Positions 32,998 through 41,424 of a stretch of DNA of 64,000 bases are shown here, piece by piece. Every line of letters begins with the position of its first letter. The stretch's first letter is position 1. The DNA is from an uncultured Bacilli bacterium. Its GTDB lineage: Bacteria > Bacillota_I > Bacilli_A > RF39 > UBA660. The stretch covers positions 248,001-312,000 of the forward strand of contig CAKONC010000001.1 in the NCBI GenBank assembly GCA_934096985.1, in the 5' to 3' direction. Under the pieces are notes generated by a model. It was not told the origin of the DNA. It saw nothing but the letters and a program-made list of their open reading frames with translations, and searched no databases. The position numbers were made by a program, and so were the translations under genes.

Positions 32998-34557
32998 GTG
33001 AAAAAGGAAAATAGTAACCAAAAAATAGCTATTATAAGTGTTTTAATTTTTGTTTTAATTATAGGAATTACAATTATAGTGACAACCAAGTTAAAAAAGA
33101 AAACTACGGTTAATACTGATGTGAAAAATTTTGATTCTGAATACAAAATGCTTGATAACAATTTACAATTATTAGATTTATATTTTTTAAAAGCAGAAAA
33201 TGAGGAAGACAATATTGTTTATAGTCCAATTTCAATTAAGTATGCGTTAGCAATGCTTTCAGATGCTGCATCTAGTGACAGTAAGGGCCAGGTTGATGCA
33301 GTTTTGGGTAAATATAGTCCTCAAAAATATGTTAATAGTAAAAATATTTCTTTTGCTAATGCAATGTTTATAAGGGATAGTTTTAAACAAAATGTAAAAG
33401 AAAACTATGTAGAATTAATAAAAAATAAATATAATGGTGAAGTAATTTATGATGGCTTTAATAATGCAAATACTATTAATTCTTGGGTTTCAAATAAAAC
33501 ATTTAATTTAATAAATAATTTACTTGATGATGTTTCAAATAATAATTTTATGTTAATAAATGCTCTTGCAATTGATATGAATTGGAATTATTTAATTCAG
33601 CCTATTTTAACAGACAATAATAGCTCAGATTTTCAAAAAAAGGTTTATGATAAAAAACATTTTAATATAGCAGCATGGCATGTTGATTATCTTCATGAGG
33701 ATTTAAATTCAATGTATATAAGCTCTATTGCGGCAGATGAGTATCCTATAATGAAATTTAACGATAAAGATGTTAGTTCTTTAAAATTTGGCGCTTCAAT
33801 TAATAATTATGATATTGTTAATGTTTTAGGCAAAGAAAATATTCGTAATGAAATTACTAAAGAGTATGAAAAATGGGTTAGTGATGATTATTGTGAGACT
33901 CATGAGTACGAGGAAACTAGCACATTTGTTGATAATTTTATAAAAGAGTTAGATTCAAATTATAAAGATATTGGTAGTTCTACGGATTTTAAATTCTATG
34001 ATGATGAGAATGTTAAAGCTTTTGCTAAGTCATTAAAAGAGTATGATGGTTTAAATTTAGAATATGTTGGAATTATGCCTAAAAATGAAAAATTAACTAA
34101 TTATATAGATTCTTTAAAAGTAAGTGATGTGACTAATGTATTTAATAATTTAAAAGAAATAAAATTAGATAATTTTGAAAAAGGATATATTACACAAATT
34201 AAAGGAAGCATTCCATTATTTAAATTTGATTATGAACTTAATCTTGAAAATGATTTAAAAAATATTGGTATTACTGATGTATTTGATACAAATGCAGACT
34301 TATCAAATTTAACGGATAGTAAAGAGCTAATTAATTCCGCTATTCATAAAGCCACAATTGAGTTTTCAAATGAAGGAATTAAGGCTTCCGCAGCAACTTC
34401 GATAGGAGGATTAGGAGCAATAAGTTGTAGTTTTGAACATTTATATGAAGTTCCAGTAAAAGAAATTGATTTAACTTTTGATAAGCCATTTATTTTCTTT
34501 ATTAGAAATTCAGAAACTGGAGAAATTTGGTTTACAGGAGCAGTATATAATCCATAA
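32998..34557 (+). CDS. Membrane-anchored serpin (serine/cysteine protease inhibitor)
   Basis: 519 residues from GTG 32998 with GGAAAGAGG upstream. An N-terminal transmembrane helix (about 10-30) is followed by a full serpin fold: NIVYSPISIKYALAML, NAMFIRDSF, INSWVSNKT, and the C-terminal strands FDKPFIFFIRN and GEIWFTGAVYNP. The hinge of the reactive-centre loop, NEGIKASAATSIGG, keeps the small residues (A-S-A-A-T) needed for loop insertion, so it looks inhibitory. The P1 residue cannot be fixed by eye and lies near LGAIS. A charged insert of about 60 residues in the middle enlarges it beyond the usual 380-400. Likely protects the cell surface from host or self proteases. Confidence 0.88.
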   Translation: MKKENSNQKIAIISVLIFVLIIGITIIVTTKLKKKTTVNTDVKNFDSEYKMLDNNLQLLDLYFLKAENEEDNIVYSPISIKYALAMLSDAASSDSKGQVDAVLGKYSPQKYVNSKNISFANAMFIRDSFKQNVKENYVELIKNKYNGEVIYDGFNNANTINSWVSNKTFNLINNLLDDVSNNNFMLINALAIDMNWNYLIQPILTDNNSSDFQKKVYDKKHFNIAAWHVDYLHEDLNSMYISSIAADEYPIMKFNDKDVSSLKFGASINNYDIVNVLGKENIRNEITKEYEKWVSDDYCETHEYEETSTFVDNFIKELDSNYKDIGSSTDFKFYDDENVKAFAKSLKEYDGLNLEYVGIMPKNEKLTNYIDSLKVSDVTNVFNNLKEIKLDNFEKGYITQIKGSIPLFKFDYELNLENDLKNIGITDVFDTNADLSNLTDSKELINSAIHKATIEFSNEGIKASAATSIGGLGAISCSFEHLYEVPVKEIDLTFDKPFIFFIRNSETGEIWFTGAVYNP

Positions 34558-34584
34558 ATAGTTATTTTATAAAATAATAAAAAC

Positions 34585-34634
34585 AAGAGAAAAATTTAAA
34601 TTATATAAAAATAAATTCTTTCTCTTATTTTTTG
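34585..34634 (+). terminator. Terminator of the serpin gene
   Basis: AAGAGAAA (34585-34592) and TTTCTCTT (34619-34626) form a stem with a long AT-rich loop, followed by ATTTTTTG. Confidence 0.6.
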
Positions 34635-34713
34635 TGTAAAAATAAGTATAGTTTTATGGGTTTTAATTGTTAAGAAAAATAAAATAAGTTACAATAAATA
34701 TGGAGAGGTAATT

Positions 34714-35556
34714 ATGATTTTAGATGGTAAAAAAGTAAGAAATGAATTACTTTCGTTTTATGAAGAAAAAATAAAAAATGAAAGTCTTAAAATAAGCCTA
34801 GCAATTATTTATATAGGTGATGATGAACCAAGCAAAATTTATATAAAAAATAAAATTAAATATTGTGAAAAAGTTGGCATAAAAGTGATTTTATATGAAA
34901 TGAGTGCTAAAACTAAAGAAAAAGAAGTTATAGAACTTATTGAAAAGTTAAATGATTCAAATGATATTACAGGAATTATCCTACAAAGCCCAGTGCCTAA
35001 ACAAATTGATTTTTCAAAATGTAGTAGTTTTATAAAGCCATGTAAAGATATTGATGGTTTTACTAAAGAAAATCTTTATAAATTAGTTCATAATGAGCCT
35101 GGTCTTTTTCCATGTACTTCGAAGGGCATTATTATGCTTTTAAAATATTATAATATTACTTTAGCGGGTAAAAATGTTTGTATTGTTGGAAGGGGAGATA
35201 TTGTAGGAAAACCTCTTATTTTTGAAATGTTAAATAATAATGCTACAGTTACAGTTTGTCATTCTCACACAAAAAATATTTCTGAATTTACAAAAAGAGC
35301 GGATATTGTTATTAGTGCGGTAGGAAGTGCTAGATTGATAAAAAGTAACATGGTAAAAGATGATGCTATTGTTATAGATGTAGGGATAAGTGTTATTGAT
35401 GGTAAAATTGTTGGAGATGTTGACTTTGATAATTTAAAAGATAAATGTACTTATATAACTCCGAATCCTGGTGGCGTAGGACCTATGACTATTTCAATGA
35501 TTATAGATAATTTAATAAAAGCGTATTATATGCAAAAGGAGAGTGTAAATGGATAA
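34714..35556 (+). CDS. folD: Methylenetetrahydrofolate dehydrogenase/cyclohydrolase FolD
   Basis: 280 residues, GGAGAGG site. It interconverts 5,10-methylene-, methenyl- and 10-formyl-THF. Motifs: SKIYIKNKIKYCEKVGI with the catalytic Tyr and Lys, LQSPVPKQID, KDIDGFTKENL, and the NADP-binding GRGDIVGKPL (usually GRS.IVGKP; Ser replaced by Gly here) and PNPGGVGPMT. First gene of a folD-glyA-thyX-tmk-pyrophosphatase run; it overlaps glyA by 8 bases. No THF riboswitch is evident in the leader. Confidence 0.95.
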   Translation: MILDGKKVRNELLSFYEEKIKNESLKISLAIIYIGDDEPSKIYIKNKIKYCEKVGIKVILYEMSAKTKEKEVIELIEKLNDSNDITGIILQSPVPKQIDFSKCSSFIKPCKDIDGFTKENLYKLVHNEPGLFPCTSKGIIMLLKYYNITLAGKNVCIVGRGDIVGKPLIFEMLNNNATVTVCHSHTKNISEFTKRADIVISAVGSARLIKSNMVKDDAIVIDVGISVIDGKIVGDVDFDNLKDKCTYITPNPGGVGPMTISMIIDNLIKAYYMQKESVNG

Positions 35557-36769
35557 AAAAATAATTGATGCTTTAGAAAAAGAAAGAAAAAGACAAGAAA
35601 GATCGATTGAGTTAATTGCTTCAGAAAATTATGTTTCAAATGATATTTTACATCTTCAGGGAAGTATTTTAACAAACAAGTATGCTGAAGGATATCCTGG
35701 TAAAAGATATTATGGTGGTTGTGAAAATATTGATGAGATAGAAAGTTTGGGAATTTCATATGCTTGCTCATTGTTTGGAGCAAAATATGCAAATATTCAA
35801 CCTCACTCTGGCTCAAGTGCAAATATGGCTGTGATAAGAACACTTATTAATCATGGGGATAAAATTCTTAGCATGGATTTAAATAATGGTGGACATTTAA
35901 CTCATGGTTTCAAAAGTAGCTTTAGTGGTATCGATTATGATGCATATTTTTATTCATTAAATAGTGAAACCGAAATGCTTGATTATGATGAAATTGAGCG
36001 GCTCGCTACTGAAATTAAACCTAAACTTATTATTGCAGGTGCATCAGCTTACTCAAGAATAATTGATTTTAAAAGGTTTAGAGAAATAGCGGATAAAGTT
36101 GGTGCTTATCTAATGGTTGATATGGCTCATATTGCTGGCCTTGTAGCTGGTAAAGTTCATCCATCACCAGTGCCATATGCGGATGTTGTCACATCTACAA
36201 CGCATAAAACTTTAAGAGGACCTAGAGGAGGCATAATTCTTACAAATAGTGAAGAACTTATTAAAAAAATAAATAAAACTGTTTTCCCTGGAATTCAAGG
36301 TGGACCTTTAGAACATGTTATAGCCGCTAAAACTGAATGCTTTTATGAAGCAATGGGTGATGATTTTAAAATTTATGCTCAAAATGTGATAAAAAATGCT
36401 AAAGCTTTATGTGAAACTTTAAAAAGTGAAGGTTTTAAAGTTGTTTCCAACGGTACAGATAATCATTTAATATTATTAAATGTAAAAAGTGTTAATTTAA
36501 CAGGAAAAGAGGCTGAAAAAATACTCGAGAAAATAAATATTACAGTAAATAAAAACATGATTCCAAATGATAGTGAAAAGTCTACGATAACAAGTGGCCT
36601 AAGGCTTGGAAGTGCTGCAATGACCACAAGGGGACTTAATGAAGAAGATTTTAAAAATATTGGTTTAATAATTAGTAAGGCTTTAAAAAATCATGATGAT
36701 GATAAAATTTTAAAAAATTTAAAATTAGAGGTTAAGAAAATAACTGATAAATATCCATTATGGTATTAA
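35549..36769 (+). CDS. glyA: Serine hydroxymethyltransferase
   Basis: 406 residues. PLP enzyme that turns serine and THF into glycine and 5,10-methylene-THF, the carbon donor for thymidylate synthesis by ThyX encoded next. Motifs: SIELIASENYVS, NKYAEGYPGKRYYGG, DMAHIAGLVA, and the PLP-Lys segment TSTTHKTLRGPRGG. GGAGAGTG ribosome-binding site inside the end of folD. Confidence 0.96.
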   Translation: MDKKIIDALEKERKRQERSIELIASENYVSNDILHLQGSILTNKYAEGYPGKRYYGGCENIDEIESLGISYACSLFGAKYANIQPHSGSSANMAVIRTLINHGDKILSMDLNNGGHLTHGFKSSFSGIDYDAYFYSLNSETEMLDYDEIERLATEIKPKLIIAGASAYSRIIDFKRFREIADKVGAYLMVDMAHIAGLVAGKVHPSPVPYADVVTSTTHKTLRGPRGGIILTNSEELIKKINKTVFPGIQGGPLEHVIAAKTECFYEAMGDDFKIYAQNVIKNAKALCETLKSEGFKVVSNGTDNHLILLNVKSVNLTGKEAEKILEKINITVNKNMIPNDSEKSTITSGLRLGSAAMTTRGLNEEDFKNIGLIISKALKNHDDDKILKNLKLEVKKITDKYPLWY

Positions 36770-36778
36770 GGAGGAAAA

Positions 36779-38197
36779 ATGGAAGTTAAATTATTAGGTT
36801 CTACGGATCAAAAGTTTATTGAAAGTCAAATTCAAATATGTGCTGCTGCGGGAAAACTTTCAAGAATGCCTGGAACAGTTTTTGATGCAGTTTATTCAAT
36901 GAACGATCCAGCAAAAGCATTAAAATTTGTTAATAGAGTTATAGGTATGGGACACACATCTACAATTGATCATGACTATATGGTGTTTGCTTTATCCAAG
37001 GTAAGTCCTATAGTAGAGCAAACTATTATTGAAGAAAGATTTTCTTCCTTTACAATTAAATCCCGAAGAGAAGTTGATTTTTCAAATGTTGGTTTTTATG
37101 TACCAGACTTTCGTATGAAGGATGGTAGTGTATCTTCAGATAATGATAAATTAAAAGAAAAATATATTAACTATATGAACTCTTTATTTGAAAAATATTC
37201 TATTTTAGAAAAATCGGGAATTTCAAAAGAAGATGCACGTTTTATATTACCTTATTCATATCATTCAGAAATTATTATGGGACTTGATGGAACAAGTTTA
37301 AATAGAATGATATCAAATCTTACAAAAACAAAATATGCAAATATTCCAGAACTTAAAGAGTTAGGTGAAAAACTAAAAAAGATAGCAAATCAAAGAGCAC
37401 CTTACATTGAAACACTTCAAGAAAAAGTACAAGAAAAAAGTGAAAGTCTTGCTTTTAATATTTTAAGTGATGCTGGAGTTAAAAAAGAATATACCCCTTT
37501 AGAAGAACCAATTTTATTATCATCCACTGATGATATTGATAAAACTATATTTGTTAATGCTATTTGCCGTATATTTGGTAAAAATGCAAACGAAGCAAAT
37601 ATTATATATGAATCAGTATTGTCTAGTGATGAAGATTTAAAGCATAGATTAATGAAAGCAATTTTTGAGGAAGTAAATAATGAAGATTTAAGACAAGTAA
37701 ACTTTAGATTTCAATTATCTATTCCGTTTTCCATTTTAACTCATTATACTCGTCATAGAAGACTTTCTTTATCAATACCAGATTTTTCTCCTTTAGTGGA
37801 TTTAAGTCAGTATGAAATTCCTCCGAAAATTGCAAATAGTGAATTTAAAGATTTTTATGAAGAAATTTTTGAAGAAAATGTAAAAGTAAAAGATGAATTT
37901 AAGGCATTAGGTATTCGTGATGAAGATTTAGTTTACTTTACTTTAAGTGGTAATAAAGTTAATGTAATTATTAATTTTGATGGAGAAGCTTTTAGATGGA
38001 TTTGCCGTTTAAGAGAATGTACAAAGGCACAATGGTGTATTAGACAAAATGTTACTAAAATGCATGAATTATTAAAAGAAAAATCTACTTATTATGTAGA
38101 AAATTTAGGCCCTGATTGTGTAACAAAACATTATTGTGGTGAAGGAAAAGAATCATGTGGCAGATTAAAATTAATCTTAAAAAAGGAGAATAAATGA
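36779..38197 (+). CDS. thyX: Double-length flavin-dependent thymidylate synthase (two ThyX halves)
   Basis: 472 residues, about twice a normal ThyX (210-250). ThyX makes dTMP from dUMP with FAD and methylene-THF. The N-half carries GHTSTIDHDYMVF and SPIVEQTIIEERFSSFTIKSRREV, where the usual RHR is EER but the S-F-x3-S-x-R part is kept. The C-half carries ILTHYTRHRRLSLSIPDFSP, keeping RHR, and ends with AQWCIRQNVTKMHELLKE like a ThyX C-terminus. Each half seems to supply part of the active site. AGGAGG site; overlaps tmk by ATGA. Sits with folD, glyA and tmk. Confidence 0.88.
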   Translation: MEVKLLGSTDQKFIESQIQICAAAGKLSRMPGTVFDAVYSMNDPAKALKFVNRVIGMGHTSTIDHDYMVFALSKVSPIVEQTIIEERFSSFTIKSRREVDFSNVGFYVPDFRMKDGSVSSDNDKLKEKYINYMNSLFEKYSILEKSGISKEDARFILPYSYHSEIIMGLDGTSLNRMISNLTKTKYANIPELKELGEKLKKIANQRAPYIETLQEKVQEKSESLAFNILSDAGVKKEYTPLEEPILLSSTDDIDKTIFVNAICRIFGKNANEANIIYESVLSSDEDLKHRLMKAIFEEVNNEDLRQVNFRFQLSIPFSILTHYTRHRRLSLSIPDFSPLVDLSQYEIPPKIANSEFKDFYEEIFEENVKVKDEFKALGIRDEDLVYFTLSGNKVNVIINFDGEAFRWICRLRECTKAQWCIRQNVTKMHELLKEKSTYYVENLGPDCVTKHYCGEGKESCGRLKLILKKENK

Positions 38198-38877
38198 AGG
38201 GAAAATTAATCGTTATTGAAGGAACTGACTGCTCTGGTAAAGAAACTCAAACAGCTTTGTTAGTAAAATATTTAAAAGAAAAAAAAGAAAAGGTATTTAC
38301 CATGGCCTTTCCAAATTATGATAGTCCTACGGGAAAAATTATTGGTGGTCCATTTTTAGGAAAAAAGTATATTTGTGATGGCTTTTTTCCTGAAGGAGCA
38401 CCAAGTGTTGATCCAAAAGTATCATCACTTTATTTTGCTGCAGATAGATATTATAATCTTCCTATCATTCAAAAGAAGTTAGAGGAAGGATACATTGTGA
38501 TACTTGATAGATATGTATATTCAAATATGGCTCATCAAGCTGGAAAAGAGGGTGACAAAGAAAAAAGACAAGAACTTTATAAATTTAATGCTACATTGGA
38601 ATTTGATTTATTAGGTCTTCCTCGTGCAGATAAAGTAATATTTTTATATATGCCAGTTGAGGGTGCAAAAGCACTTAGAGCTAATAGACCTGAGGCTCTT
38701 GATCAAAATGAAATGGATGAAGAATATCTAAAGAAAAGTCAAAAAGCATATTTAGAACTTTCTAAACTTTTTAATTACATTAAAATTGATTGTTTTAAAG
38801 ATGGAGTAGTACGCTCAATTGAGGATATATCAAAAGATGTAATTAAAGCTTATGAAGAAAAAACTATAAAAAATTGA
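38194..38877 (+). CDS. tmk: Thymidylate kinase-like protein
   Basis: 227 residues. P-loop GTDCSGKETQ (canonical Tmk has GxDGxGKxTQ), the DR(Y) motif in ILDRYVYSN and a LID region RANRPEALDQNEMDEEYL. It phosphorylates dTMP to dTDP with ATP. The acceptor-side sequence FPNYDSPTGKIIGGPFLG and long insertion fit the eukaryotic/viral-like or divergent bacterial branch rather than typical Bacillus Tmk. Translationally coupled to thyX. Confidence 0.88.
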   Translation: MKGKLIVIEGTDCSGKETQTALLVKYLKEKKEKVFTMAFPNYDSPTGKIIGGPFLGKKYICDGFFPEGAPSVDPKVSSLYFAADRYYNLPIIQKKLEEGYIVILDRYVYSNMAHQAGKEGDKEKRQELYKFNATLEFDLLGLPRADKVIFLYMPVEGAKALRANRPEALDQNEMDEEYLKKSQKAYLELSKLFNYIKIDCFKDGVVRSIEDISKDVIKAYEEKTIKN

Positions 38878-38904
38878 AATTTAAATAATAAATGGAGGTA
38901 AATA

Positions 38905-39723
38905 ATGAACAAAGAATTTCAAGAAGTAAAAGATTTTCAAATAGCCTTTGGTCATCCAACAGCAGCTGCACCAACACCAATGGCAAATGAAAGGGCCATG
39001 AAACGATATGCGTGGATGCTCGAAGAAATAAATGAATTCCTTGATGCTGTGAAAAGTGGTGATATAGTGGAGCAAGCAGATGCTATGATTGATACAATGT
39101 ATTTTGCCTTAGGTACTTTAGTTGAACTTGGAGTAAAACCAGATGAATTATTTGAAATAGTCCAAAATGCTAATATGAGTAAACTTTGGGAAGATGGAAA
39201 ACCACATTATAACGAAATGGGAAAAGTTATTAAACCTGATGGTTGGGAAAATCCACATCCAAAATTAGCGGGAGCAATTGATGAAATGAAAACTTCATTA
39301 GAAGTTGATCCTGCAAAAGAAAATTATAGTATAGATTATCAATATGAAGAAGTAAAAAAATTTCATACAGCCTTTGGTCATCCAACATCAGATACTCCAG
39401 TATCTATGACAACTGAACGAGCAAGTAAAAGATATGCATGGATGCTTGAAGAAATAAATGAATTTCTTGATGCTGTGAAAAATGGTGATATAGTAGAGCA
39501 AGCAGATGCAATGATTGATACGATATATTTTGCATTGGGCACTTTAGTAGAAATGGGGGTTCATCCAGGAATCTTATTTGATATAGTACAAAACGCTAAT
39601 ATGAGTAAGCTTTGGGAAGATGGAAAACCACACTATAATGAAATGGGAAAAGTAATTAAACCTGATGGCTGGGAAAATCCACATCCGAAATTAGCACGTG
39701 CAATTGATAAAATGAAAAAATAA
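38905..39723 (+). CDS. Tandem all-alpha NTP pyrophosphatase (MazG/dUTPase-type), two copies in one chain
   Basis: 272 residues made of two near-identical domains (about 1-125 and 143-272). Each contains the all-alpha pyrophosphatase metal motif EEINEFLDAVK.GDIVEQADAMID with E-x2-E and D-x3-D spacing, preceded by FHTAFGHPT-type and followed by NMSKLWEDGKPHYNEMGKV. The family hydrolyses dUTP, dCTP or odd NTPs to the monophosphate. The operon (folD-glyA-thyX-tmk) suggests dUTP to dUMP, supplying ThyX. No separate dut gene is seen here. The two copies are about 93% identical at DNA level over the last 100 bases compared. AATGGAGG site. Confidence 0.82.
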   Translation: MNKEFQEVKDFQIAFGHPTAAAPTPMANERAMKRYAWMLEEINEFLDAVKSGDIVEQADAMIDTMYFALGTLVELGVKPDELFEIVQNANMSKLWEDGKPHYNEMGKVIKPDGWENPHPKLAGAIDEMKTSLEVDPAKENYSIDYQYEEVKKFHTAFGHPTSDTPVSMTTERASKRYAWMLEEINEFLDAVKNGDIVEQADAMIDTIYFALGTLVEMGVHPGILFDIVQNANMSKLWEDGKPHYNEMGKVIKPDGWENPHPKLARAIDKMKK

Positions 39724-39724
39724 A

Positions 39725-39752
39725 AAAATTAAGCATTTGGCTTATTTTTTTT
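39725..39752 (+). terminator. Terminator of the thymidylate operon
   Basis: TAAGC-ATTTG-GCTTA short stem between an A-run and T8. Short but well placed. Confidence 0.55.
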
Positions 39753-39767
39753 AGGCTAATAAACTAT

Positions 39768-39794
39768 ACTATATTTGCCTATATTCATACTTTA
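39768..39794 (+). promoter_or_regulatory. Predicted sigma-K (or sigma-E) type promoter of the cotJ operon
   Basis: AC (39768-39769), a 16-base spacer, then CATACTTTA (39786-39794) fits AC-N16-CATANNNTA. It also fits the sigma-E -10 (CATACANT) at 7 of 8. The spacer holds TTTGCCTATATT, the same 12-mer as before cotE, and spacing is identical. Confidence 0.6.
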
Positions 39795-39814
39795 CTTATG
39801 AAGGGAGAAAAAAA

Positions 39815-40261
39815 ATGTTATTTGATGATACTGGCTATTTTAATAGCTATAGTGACATGCTTTATAATATTCCTGGATTTGATTTTGGTAAAAAGTATGA
39901 AGAAAATACCCAAGTTGAAGAAGGCTTTTTAAAGGGAAATATGTTTGATAATGAATATAAACCTTATAAAAACTATACTTATATTATGCCCAAAATTAAG
40001 ACAGAAAAAGATAAAGATTTATTAAAAATTATGGAAAGTTCGTTTGCCATTAATGATTATGTTTTATGGCTTGACTTACATCCAAATGATGAAACTATTT
40101 TAAGCAAATATAAATCATGGTGTGAAAAACTAGAAATGCAGTTAAAAAAATATGAAGAAAAATACGGACCACTTTGTGATAGTACAGGTAATAAATTTAG
40201 TACTTATAAGTGGATAGAAGGACCTTGGCCATGGGAAAGAGAGGATGCAAAATATGTTTAA
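39815..40261 (+). CDS. cotJB: CotJA-CotJB fusion spore coat protein
   Basis: 148 residues, GAAGGGAG site. Residues about 65-148 match CotJB: LLKIMESSFAINDYVLWLDL, HPND, YKSWCEKLEMQLKKYEEKYGPL and the end GPWPWE. The N-terminal about 60 residues (GFLKGNMFDNEYKPYKNY) resemble the end of CotJA (LKRGTLWPAFYSPY-like), so the usual two genes seem to be fused. CotJA, B and C form an inner-coat complex. Overlaps cotJC by 8 bases. The fusion reading is inference from short similarity at the N-terminus; the CotJB part is firm. Confidence 0.82.
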   Translation: MLFDDTGYFNSYSDMLYNIPGFDFGKKYEENTQVEEGFLKGNMFDNEYKPYKNYTYIMPKIKTEKDKDLLKIMESSFAINDYVLWLDLHPNDETILSKYKSWCEKLEMQLKKYEEKYGPLCDSTGNKFSTYKWIEGPWPWEREDAKYV

Positions 40262-40811
40262 ATATGATAAAAAACTTGCATATCCAATATCTATTTCTAA
40301 AAAAGACTTAAAAATGGCAAAATATTTAATTACTCAGTTCGGCGGGCCAAACGGTGAACTTGGAGCTTCAATGAGATATTTTTCTCAAAAGTTTACGATG
40401 CCAGATGATAAAGGAAGAGCGCTACTTAATGATATTGCTACTGAAGAACTTGGTCATGTTGAAATGATTTGCACTATGGTTCATGAGCTTACTAAAAATG
40501 CCACAGTTGAAGAACTTGAACAGGCAGGTCTTGGAAGTTATTATACAGAACATGGTGTAGGAATATTTCCGGTAGATGCTACTGGTAATCCGTTTACCTG
40601 TGCTTATTTTGCAGTAACTGGAGATGTACTTGCAAATCTTTCAGAAGATATGGCCGCAGAAGAAAAAGCAAGAGCAGCTTACGAAGGATTAATTAATCAA
40701 ACTAAAGATGAAGATATTATTGGACCATTATTATTTTTAAGACAAAGAGAAATTATTCATTTTAATAGATTCAAAGAATTATATGATTATTATAAAAAAA
40801 AGGGATATTGA
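40254..40811 (+). CDS. cotJC: Spore coat protein CotJC, manganese catalase-like
   Basis: 185 residues from ATG 40254. MFKYDKKLAYPI aligns with CotJC MWVYEKKLQYPV, and GAGG lies 9 bases upstream; the ATG at 40245 is therefore unlikely. Ferritin-like diiron or dimanganese fold: ITQFGGPNGELGASMRYFSQ, IATEELGHVEMICTMV (E-x2-H), EDMAAEEKARAAYEGL and LLFLRQREIIHFNRFKE (E-x2-H). It contributes to spore coat and may detoxify peroxide. Translationally coupled with the CotJA-B gene. Confidence 0.92.
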   Translation: MFKYDKKLAYPISISKKDLKMAKYLITQFGGPNGELGASMRYFSQKFTMPDDKGRALLNDIATEELGHVEMICTMVHELTKNATVEELEQAGLGSYYTEHGVGIFPVDATGNPFTCAYFAVTGDVLANLSEDMAAEEKARAAYEGLINQTKDEDIIGPLLFLRQREIIHFNRFKELYDYYKKKGY

Positions 40812-40825
40812 TTATTCCTTTTTTT
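40795..40825 (+). terminator. Terminator of the cotJ operon
   Basis: AAAAAAAGGGAT / ATTCCTTTTTTT stem (one G-U pair) overlapping the cotJC stop. Confidence 0.7.
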
Positions 40826-40860
40826 AAGCATTAAATTTCTTTATTAACATATATTTTAAT

Positions 40861-41382
40861 ATGAAAAAAATTATAAATTATAGCATTTTCGTAGCATTTA
40901 TTTTAGGTGTTATTTTTTCTTTTGTATATCCATTTGATATTTCTAATTATAATTTTTTAATAAACATTTTTTCCTTTAAAGCATTTTTGTATATTTTTGC
41001 TCTTGCAATTTTATTTATAGTTCTTCCTTTTTTTAGTATGAATTTTTCTTTAATGTTTTTTCTTTTTGAAAGTTTTTCCTTTGGATATATCATTATATTA
41101 TTTTTTAAAAATTTTGGTTATAAAGGAATTATTTTTATTTTATTATTTACACTTATATTTAAATTAATAAATTACTTTATTTTATATTTACTTTCATTTT
41201 ATTCATTTAAATTAATTAAGCATATATACTTAAATATATTTTCTAAATATCGTAGAAATATTAATAATCTTCATCTATATATGAAAAAAATTGTTTTGAT
41301 GTCAATTATCTTTTTTATTTTTAATATAGTATTATTAATAAGTAGTAATTTTATTATTCCTTACCTAAAAAACTTGTTATAG
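40861..41382 (+). CDS. Hydrophobic membrane protein of unknown function
   Basis: 173 residues, Phe/Ile/Leu-rich, with four to five transmembrane helices. Basic residues cluster between helices (SKYRRNINNLHLYMKK). TATATT (40850-40855) ends 5 bases before ATG 40861, and no ribosome-binding site is present, so the transcript may be leaderless. It resembles other small DedA- or VTT-like helices in general hydrophobicity only; no family recognised. Confidence 0.6.
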   Translation: MKKIINYSIFVAFILGVIFSFVYPFDISNYNFLINIFSFKAFLYIFALAILFIVLPFFSMNFSLMFFLFESFSFGYIIILFFKNFGYKGIIFILLFTLIFKLINYFILYLLSFYSFKLIKHIYLNIFSKYRRNINNLHLYMKKIVLMSIIFFIFNIVLLISSNFIIPYLKNLL

Positions 41383-41424
41383 TGTTTTTATTTCATTTGT
41401 GCTAAAATAACTTTAGTGATTTAT

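Noticed and set aside
34640..34713. Tetrahydrofolate riboswitch before folD
   Set aside because: The leader is short and AT-rich and shows no paired structure or conserved core expected of that riboswitch.
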